Assembly: GCF_003265705.1 (NCBI RefSeq)
Contig: NW_020312817.1
Coordinates: 47,857,825 to 47,921,824, forward strand
Direction of reading: 5' to 3'
Origin: Callorhinus ursinus
Taxonomy: Eukaryota > Chordata > Mammalia > Carnivora > Otariidae
Length of the DNA stretch: 64,000 bases
A model generated the notes under the pieces. That model saw only the letters and a list, made by a program, of their open reading frames with translations, was not told where the DNA came from and made no database searches. The translations under genes and the position numbers were made by a program. This document shows positions 56,735 through 64,000 of this stretch, one piece after another (positions within the stretch are counted from its first letter, which is position 1; each line of letters starts with the position of its first letter).

Positions 56735-57870
56735 AATTCATTCAACCAATATTTATTGGGCAGCTCCTTTGTGTCAAGGTCTGTTTTATATCCCTGTGTA
56801 CAGAGCGATATAAGGAGAGTTTCTTTCCTCATGGATTTTGTATCAAGAGAAACAGATGATATATAAGTAAATAATTAAGATAATTGCAGACCTGCATAAA
56901 TGCCTTGCAGGGGAAAAGCAGAATGATATGATAGAGAAAAACTGTGTGTGTATGATGTAGGAGGTACCCCCACCTTAACAAAGAAATGCCCTCTCCAAAA
57001 GATGATGTTTTTTTTTAATTTTTTATTGTTATGTTAATCACCATACATTACATCATTAGTTCTTGATGTAGTGTTCCATGATTCATTGTTTGTGCATAAC
57101 ACCCAGTGCTCCACGCAAAACGTACCCTCCTTAATACCCATCACCAGGCTAACCCATCCCCCTCTCCTCCCCTCTAGAACCCTCAGTTTGTTTTTCAGAG
57201 TCCATTGTCTCTCATGGTTGATGTTTTTAACTGAGACCTGAAGTGTGAGGTGTCAGCCATGAGAAACATCAGAGGAGGAGCACACACGGTAGAGGAAACA
57301 GCATGTCCCAGAGTCCTAAGACAATAAAGAACTGAGTGGTTCAAGAATCAGAAAGGAGGGCTGTGTGTATGAAACTTTATGAGAAGAGTGGACAGACAAA
57401 ATAAGCCAGATCATGTAAGCTTCTTAAGCTAGCATATGGAGTCTGGATTTTATCGTTAGTACGATGGGAAGCTGTTGAAGAGTTTTACAGAGGGCTGTGA
57501 GATGATAATTAATATTAATGTAAGAGCACTTTGCAGTACTGTGGACAATGTATTACACAAGAACCATAAGGGAAGCATAGGTATGAAGCGATTGAATCCC
57601 TACAGGTGAAATATAAGAAGGACTTACATTAAAGAAGATAGAGAATTATGGACAGATTGAAGATATATTTTAGAGATAGACAGATAAGATATATTTATTG
57701 GATATGAAGAACCAAGCACTGGGATAAGCACTGCTTATGTTGGATGGCAGTGTTGTTCCTAAAATGGTAAGGACACCACATGGTTGGAGAAGTGACATCA
57801 AAAATTATGACATCTATGGAAATATTTAACTGGATATGTCAATGAGACAGTTGTATACATAACTAACTTG
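56735..57870 (-). repeat. L2 LINE, long antisense fragment, split by a young L1
   Basis: aattcattcaaccaatattt at 56734, aggtctgttttatatccctg, then after the L1 insert ttaactgagacctgaagtgt at 57227, acagcatgtcccagagtcct, gccagatcatgtaagcttct at 57404 and gatgggaagctgttgaagag at 57463. One of the longest L2 copies in the window. Confidence 0.65.
57013..57218 (-). mobile_element. Young L1 3' end fragment, antisense
   Basis: T-run plus attttttattgttatgttaa, then tgtgcataacacccagtgct and accctcagtttgtttttcag; only about 206 bp. TSD tgatgttttt at 57003-57012 and 57219-57228. Confidence 0.9.
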
Positions 57871-58985
57871 TACTGAGGTGAATCCAAGTGTAGTAATATG
57901 AAATAGTGAATCTTTAGTATGTAGATAACTTTAAAATTTCATTTCTATCATTTTAAATCTTAGAAATGAATAGTGTGACTTAGAGAAAGAGTAAAGCTAG
58001 AGAAGGAAACATAATCCTAAACAGAGAATTAGTACAGGGTGAGTACCCAGAAAGCCAACTGAGAATATGGCACCAGGGAGTTGGGAAGAAACCCAGCAAA
58101 GTGATGGGGAAACCAGAAGGACATGTGGTTTGGGTCCAGAGAGTCGAATGTCACTTCACTTGTACTAGATCAACAATATCCCCACTTAGTCCCCTTTAAT
58201 TCATAGTCCACACAGAATAAAATGGATTTTTTTCTCTATCACTGTTACATTAATTCTATTCAGTGGATTTCTATTGACCTAAAAATACATTCCAGGTCCC
58301 TGGGTTTCCTTCTTAACATCATACTGGTGGGATCCCCGTCAAGTCTGAGCTAGCCTCACTGTCTTTCTTTGCACCGAAGATGTTATCCTCCATGGCTTTT
58401 CCTTATGTTTTTCCCTGTACTTGAAATTCCATTCCTACAGCTTTTTATATTTGGCTATATTCCAATCATCTATCAATATATATTGGTTGACAAATTGGAA
58501 TGATTAACTTGAAAAAGCCTGGCTGTGAAATACGACTTTTTTGAAAGAGTAAACGTGTCCAGTGAGCTTGCATCTTATTGCCTTCTGCCTTTGCATAATT
58601 CTGAACCTGTCAGGAAGGCAGCAGCCTTCTAGAGAGAGAGTTACTGAGGCTGGCAATGCATACAGGTGAGCACCAGGCCTTAGTGTTCCTCTCCAGTACA
58701 CCAGCACATCTGTGCTTAGCTATCAATCGCATTTTCCCTCCTGTATGAGGCTAACCTTGATTGATCTTATCAACACCGAATCCCACCTGGGTCCCTGCCT
58801 TTGCTCCCTGATCATTACCATCACAAAAAGTATCAGTGTCATATCCAAATCTTCTCCCTACCCACACTCTAAGATCATGTCCTTCCACTTTTTCCAGATT
58901 GCATCCTGTGCCCTGTTTCCTTCTCTGTGATTTCTAAGGTTCCTTCCAGCTTTGACATTCTGTGTGTAATTAGAGCGCTGCACGT
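57871..58985. other. Unassigned sequence, nothing recognised
   Basis: No gene recognised. ctaaggttccttccagcttt near 58936 resembles the end of an ancient interspersed repeat of unknown family. Confidence 0.45.
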
Positions 58986-58989
58986 GATC

Positions 58990-59400
58990 CATCTATAAAT
59001 ACAGCAGGAGTTCAGAGATTAGAGTAATTGAAGAAAGTTTCCTAGACAAAATGTGGAGATTGAATAGGGTCTTGAGTAATGGGAAGAATTTAAACTGGCA
59101 AAAAAAGATTGTCCCAGGCTGAAGAAACTGCATGACTCAAAACAGGGAGGTGGGAAGAAAAGATGTGTGCAGAGTGACTGATGAGAGATAAACTTGACTG
59201 GTATAGTGTGTGCAGACCTGGGATTCTGAAAAATAAGACTCAATCAAAAACAAATAATAATAAATAGGAAATGAACAAGGACCTGAGGGTGACTGAAATG
59301 AAATCTGGGCTTAGAAATGGCAACAATATTCTGCCCTAGGATTTAAAAAAATGTTTGGAAGCCAAGGGAAAGTCTGAATTGAGAAATTTAGGATGAATTC
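58990..59400 (-). repeat. Possible L2 fragment, antisense
   Basis: attgaatagggtcttgagta and ttgtcccaggctgaagaaac occur in L2-like order; strongly diverged. Confidence 0.35.
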
Positions 59401-59651
59401 ACAACTCTACTATAAACTCACTTTCTGGCAGTGAAGAATCACTTTAGTGGGTTTCAATATAGCTAATGCAGCATGGATGAAATAATCTATATTACTTGTT
59501 TTTAGGGCCTGACCCATACCTAAAGAGAGGTCCTTAGCTGCCACCAAAAATAGAAAGGTGACCCGATCGTTCAATCTTCACTGTAGTTATGTAAAAGAGT
59601 TGGACACAAGGAGGCTTATATCACAGTTCAAGTCTTTATTTAGACCTGTTA

Positions 59652-59815
59652 ATAGGAAGGAAGGTGGAAGGAGGGAGGAAGGCAGGAAGGCAGGAAGGCA
59701 GGCAGGCAGGCAGGCAGGCAGGAAGGTAGGAAGGAAGGAAAGATAAAAGTAAAAAAATAAAGAAGGAAGGACTGAGAGAGGGAAAAAGAGAGGAAGGAAA
59801 AGGAAAGGAGAGGTT
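59652..59815. repeat. (GGAA)n/(GGCA)n tetranucleotide array with purine-rich flank
   Basis: ggaaggaaggtggaagga leads into four ggaaggca-type units, six ggca units and more ggaa units, then a purine-rich tail (gaaggaaggactgagagagg). All three overlapping frames on both strands (for example 59558-59746) are simple-repeat products. Confidence 0.93.
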
Positions 59816-60049
59816 TTTTTCAGTCGTGCCCAAGCCTAAACCTTGGCCATGTACATCACAAAAATTAGACACTCTTCTCACTGCAAAACAGGTAACAGTT
59901 ACTGCTGACAGCAAAAGACAAATATTTACTTTTCCACAACTTGAAATTTATGCTTAATTATTAAAAAATAAAATATTTTTAATGAAGGTACTATCTGCAT
60001 AAGGTTTAAGAATGCATATGCCGTCTTTAAAAAGAAACTGAAGAAGGAA

Positions 60050-60295
60050 GTAACATCTAATGGGTACTATAAGCTTGGCACAGTTCCAGGTGACTAACAA
60101 ACATCACACCCTTAATCAGTACAGCAAACCACAGGAATAATAATTTTTAGTAATAATAATAGTGATTTTTTTTCTCATAGAAAAGGAAACTGATATTCAG
60201 GGCTTAAATTACTTACCAGTTTATCCCAACTTGAAAATGGCAGAGCTGTGATATGAATTCAGTGAATACCATACTCCCTAGCTTTCATAACCACC
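60050..60295 (-). repeat. MIR SINE, antisense
   Basis: actataagcttggcacagtt, atagaaaaggaaactgatat and atggcagagctgtgatatga then ctagctttcataaccaccac follow the antisense MIR order. Confidence 0.5.
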
Positions 60296-60349
60296 ACTCA
60301 CACATGCATATTGTCCACCCCAAAACAGGCCACATTAAAATAAAGTATG

Positions 60350-60482
60350 GTCAGAAAGTCAGCTGCATCCCAATCACCTGGAAAACTTGTTAAAAACCAA
60401 CATCTCAGAACCTACCTCAGATCACCTTCACTGTTACATGTTCTCCAGATGATTCTGGTGTGCATGAAAAGTTTGAAGCAAT
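60350..60482 (+). repeat. MER5-like hAT fragment
   Basis: agctgcatcccaatcacctg then gaaaacttgttaaaaaccaa, agaacctacctcagatcacc and gattctggtgtgcatgaaaa in the order of a MER5-type element. Confidence 0.5.
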
Positions 60483-60849
60483 GGAAAAATCAAACTATTT
60501 TCCATAAGTCACATACTATAAATGCACATGAACTTGTTAAATGAATTCTTCCAAACCACATGGTATGTGAGCCTCTATCTTCATCAAAATCTAGTATCTC
60601 AAAATTAAAACTGAAGCCACTGGCCACTGTATTTGACTTTCCAAAATGAGGCTTTTAAAGACAAGCCAGAACTGAACTAAACTGAAAAACTGAAGAATGG
60701 TCAGTGAGTGGAGACAAAAATAAAACAAAATTTCAAAGATGGAAATGTATTGGAGGATCTGGGAGGTTAATAGAATATGCATAAATCAGAAACAGGAAAG
60801 GCGTGACAAGATTAAGACTGGTCAAGAAAGGATCTCAGAGACTCAAGTA

Positions 60850-60933
60850 CATATTTTTAAAATCAAATTTATTGAGGCATAATTTGTATAAAAATAAAAT
60901 CAATCTATGTGACTGTAAGGTCTGATGAGGTTT
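60850..60933 (-). repeat. Old L1, antisense, 3' part left of the pseudogene
   Basis: aaatcaaatttattgaggca then taatttgtataaaaataaaa is the antisense end of an old L1. It continues at 61650. Confidence 0.7.
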
Positions 60934-61649
60934 TTTTTCCCCAAATCAATACAACCTTTACTGCATCTTTAAATTATCATAAATAAGTGTGAAAAATCAC
61001 CCGGCATCTTGCTGTTTCTGTAGCTGGACAACTTCGATCTTATTCATCAGCCTGCTGAATGGTTCCTTTTTCAGAAACAGATACCAAAAATTTTCTGATA
61101 TCCTTATTTTTAACTGTTGTGGCTTGCTGAATCAAAGCAGCTGAGTTTGATACAAGTTCAATGTCATTTTCTTCAAGAATTAACTCATCTTTCTGGGCTT
61201 GAGATACTGAACAAGCAATACTGAACAAGTTCATCTGAACATTGTGGATGTACTTTTCACCTAGGAAATTTTGAATTTCAACAGCAGAACCATTCTCCTG
61301 CATAACGACATTGATGGGGAAGTGAGCATACATAGACCTCATCTTGTAACAAAAGCCTAGTGTAATGCCCCTGATCATGTTCTGTATGTGACTACAGATA
61401 GTGTGAAGAGTAGCCAGTTCTTTTCTATTCCATTGAGCATTTGTCAACTCAGAGCCTCTTCTTTTTCTTTCCAAGGAGACCGAGTTCTACAATGATGTGA
61501 TTGATGTCCCTTTGCAGGGTTGCTCGGGAGCCCTTCACAATAACAGTGGGACCATCCCTTCTGAGTGATGTTGACATTTCCTGGAATGTCAACAGTCTCA
61601 TTGATGAGAATGGTCTTTGTTCTTGCAGTAGATGCCACAAAGAGAAAGC
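60934..61649 (-). pseudogene. RPL9: RPL9 processed pseudogene (ribosomal protein L9/uL6)
   Basis: A retrocopy of the mRNA for a 60S-subunit ribosomal protein. The decayed coding region is at 61040-61620 (581 bp against about 579 for the normal 192-codon gene). Recognisable stretches: [20 protein letters not shown] near the N-terminus, [17 protein letters not shown] segment, [48 protein letters not shown] and [21 protein letters not shown], ending at TAA (61040-61042). Lesions, judged against the RPL9 family from memory: the start codon is now ACA (61618-61620), an insertion of about 4 bp near 61545-61556 shifts frame, CGA/CGG to TGA makes a stop at 61449-61451, a 1-bp gain follows, a codon is gained near 61225, and 6 bp are lost near the C-terminus. 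No introns, a short poly(A) (T-run at 60932-60938) and a 12-bp TSD ctgatgaggttt at 60922-60933 and 61650-61661 show L1-mediated retrotransposition into an old L1. Not expected to encode protein. Confidence 0.95.
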
Positions 61650-64000
61650 TGATGAGGTTTGACAAATGCATACAATCATGTAATCCCAAATTGATCCCAA
61701 TGATCACTATATAGAACTTTTCTGTCACCCTGCAAAGTTCCCTTGTGCCCCTTTGCAAGCAATACTCCTCACCCCTGGCCCCAAGCAACCACCAATTGGC
61801 TTAATTATTCCTTTTCTAAAATGTCATATAAATGGAATCATACAGTATGTGAAATCTTGTGGGTCCATGTTGTTGCTTAGAACCAGTAGTCTGTTCCCTT
61901 TATTTGATGCAGTATTCCATTATATAGATATACCACAATTTATTCATCAATTCAATTCTTGATGACTATATGGGTTGTTTCTAGTCTGGAGTTATTATGA
62001 GTAAAGCATCTATGAACATTCTGGTGAAAGTCTTTGTTTGGACATATATTTTCCTTTCTCTTGGATAAATTCAAGGAATTGCTGTTACATAATACATGTA
62101 GTTCAACTTTATAAAATAAAAACTGTCAAACTGCTTTCCAGAATGGTTGGGCAATTTAACAATATTACCAGCAATGAATGGTAATTCCATTTGCTACACA
62201 TCCTCACCAACAGTTGGCATTGTCAGTATTTCATTACTCTAGTGGGCACATACAGATATCTCAAAGTATTTTAGTTTACAATTTTTGGATGATCAATGAC
62301 ATTGAGTATTTTTATATCTTCACTGGCCATTCATATATCTCCTTTTTTGAAATGTCTGTTCAAAATTGTTTGCCATTTTCGAAAATTCTATCTTCTAATT
62401 ACTGAAAGAGTTTTAAAAATTAAATCTGTATGTAACATCTTTGTCAAATAAATGTGTTGCAAATATTTCTTACTAGTCTGTGGCTTATCTTTTCATTTTC
62501 TTAATGGTATCTTTCAAAGAGCTAGAGTTTTAACTGTGATAAATTCCAATTTACTACTTTTTATGGTTCATGCTTTTTGCATACTACCTAAGAAATTTTT
62601 GCCTATGCTGAGTGGCAAAGATTTTCTCTTAAGTCCTCTTCCAAAACTTTTATTTATTTATTTATTTATTTAGTATTTATTTTTAGGTCTATGATTTATT
62701 TTAGTCTTGTGCATGGTATTAAGAGTTGAAGTCATTTTTTTCCATATGCATAGCTGGGTTTCAACACCGTATTTTGAAATTACCCACTGAGTTTCCTTCA
62801 CATATTTCTAAAAACTCTATGAACAAATTTATGTGTAGGACCAACTCTTACATTATTCTCTTCCATTGATCTACATATTTATCCTTTGCCAAAATCACAT
62901 TGACTTGCTTGGCATACATTTACAGTATACCTTTAAATCAGTTAATGTAATTGATTTTGTTCTTGTTTCACAAAACGGTTTTAACCAATCTAAATTCTTT
63001 CCATCCATAAAATATTGGTAAGTTCTTGGCAATTTATATGGAAAATGTCTACTGGGATTTTGGTTGAACTTGCATCATATTTATAGATCAGGTTGGAAAG
63101 ACATCTTAGCAATAACAAAAAATGACACCTTAACAACAAAAGTCTTCCAATTAAAAAAAAAAAACACTGGATGTTTCTCCATTTATTTGTGTCTTCTTTA
63201 ATTTATTGTAGCAACATTTTGTGATATTCAATATAAATATATTACACATATTTAAAGGAATTATTCCTATTCATATTCTAGATACTATTATAATTGTATT
63301 GTTTCTTTAAACTTTCTTTTTTTTTTTTAAGGAGAGTGTGGGAGGGGCAGAGGGAGAGGGAGAGAGAAAATCTTAAGCAGGCTCCATGCCCAGCTGGAGC
63401 CTAACTGGGGGCTCCATCTCACAACCTGAGATCATGACCTGAGCTGAAATCAAGAGCTGGATGCTTAACCAACTGAGCCACCCAGGCACCCCTCTTTAAG
63501 CTTTATTTCTAATGCTTATTACTAGTATGTAGAAATACAATTGACTTTTGTGTGCTATAGCCATACTAAATTCATTCAATTCTTATAATTTTTTGGACCC
63601 TTAGGATTTTCTGTGTGTTCATGGAGTCTGCAAACAATAGACAATTTTGTTCTTCTTTCTTCAATTTGCATGCCTTTTTGTCTTTTCCGTGCTTTATCAG
63701 TACAGTGTTAATTGGAAGTGTTAAGAGTATTTGACTTTACCATGCTCTTGATCCTAGGTGTAAGCTTCCAGTACTTTAGGAATTAAGTGTCATGTTTGCT
63801 CTATATTTCCCTTGACCTGGTTGGTGCTATTCATATTTTGCTGAGAGTGTTTATCATGAATAGATACTGAATTTTGTCAAATGCTTTATTTGCATCTATG
63901 TAGATATTAATGTGGTCTTCTTTTATTCCTTTTTTTTTTTCTCTTAATGTGTCTGATTTTTGAAAGTTAAATTATCCTAGTATTTCTGGGAAAAATGCCT
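61650..64000 (-). repeat. Old L1, antisense, 3' UTR and ORF2, continuing past the window end
   Basis: Resumes with gacaaatgcatacaatcatg, caaagttcccttgtgcccct, aatggaatcatacagtatgt, accagca-atgaatgg region near 62168, tcctcaccaacagttggcat, ctagtctgtggcttatcttt near 62473 and ttcttggcaatttatatgga near 63024, down through antisense reverse-transcriptase sequence to 64000. A (TTTA)n run lies at 62651-62672 and a SINE at 63316-63493. Frames at 61753-62673 are noise. Confidence 0.75.
63316..63493 (-). mobile_element. CAN SINE (SINEC), older antisense copy
   Basis: T-run, then ggagagtgtgggaggggcag, gagatcatgacctgagctga and gagccacccaggcacccc head at right. TSD ctttaaacttt at 63305-63315 and ctttaagcttt at 63494-63504, one mismatch. 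The body (tgcccagctggagcctaact) is more diverged than in other copies. Confidence 0.9.

Noticed and set aside
59558..59914. Arg/Gly/Lys-rich and Leu/Pro/Ser-rich open frames on both strands
   Set aside because: Translations of the GGAA/GGCA array.
61040..61474. 144-codon frame that could be called a functional RPL9 gene
   Set aside because: The N-terminal third is in other frames, the start codon is lost, a TGA interrupts the sequence, there are no introns and a TSD flanks it. It is a processed pseudogene.

Overview
This window is vertebrate nuclear DNA from a carnivore. The evidence is a set of tRNA-Lys-derived CAN SINEs (heads reading gcctgggtggctcag or its complement, tails of (AAATA)n plus AATCTTTTAAA) and several 5'-truncated young LINE-1 copies with a carnivore-type 3' UTR. 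The SINE body (GATCCCAGGGTCCTGGGATCGAGCCC) fits a non-canid caniform (bear, seal or mustelid lineage) better than dog or cat; this placement is from family knowledge, not a search.

No functional protein-coding exon, rRNA, tRNA, CpG island or prokaryotic feature could be supported. The base composition is AT-rich, the open frames are short and random, or are relics of transposons, and the window reads as a gene desert or one very large intron. The only gene-derived sequence recognised is a processed pseudogene of ribosomal protein L9 (RPL9) on the minus strand near 61 kb, disabled by start loss, frameshifts and a stop.

Layout. 1-10 kb: mostly unassigned sequence with old MIR and L2 fragments. 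10.8-11.8 kb: an old repeat split by a MaLR LTR, with a SINE beside it. 12-20 kb: repeat-poor blocks, a SINE, a MER5A-like DNA element hit by a young L1, and MIRs. 20.8-21.8 kb: a 0.9 kb young L1 carrying a CA microsatellite. 23-26.5 kb: a repeat-poor block, then L2. 26.8-29.5 kb: a double SINE, a perfect 51-bp tandem duplication, L1 5' remnants and an LTR-like block. 29.8-33.8 kb: old L1s, one with a MaLR LTR that itself contains a young L1 piece, then L2. 34.3-40.5 kb: an ancient nearly full-length L1 broken up by a young L1, an endogenous retrovirus remnant (minus strand, LTR plus polypurine tract plus env-like tail), a 100-N assembly gap and another young L1. 42-47.4 kb: L1 fragments, a Tigger-like relic, two SINEs and a long old L1. 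47.9-60.5 kb: L2, MIR, L1 and SINE pieces with a GGAA/GGCA tetranucleotide array. 60.85 kb to the end: one old antisense L1 containing the RPL9 pseudogene and a SINE.

The window shows no cooperating gene set. Its content is a record of layered retrotransposition, much of it datable by nesting and by target-site duplications (TSDs). I found no evidence for an undescribed biological system; the best leads are unusual insertion structures, a local assembly problem and repeat-poor blocks that could be tested for conservation.
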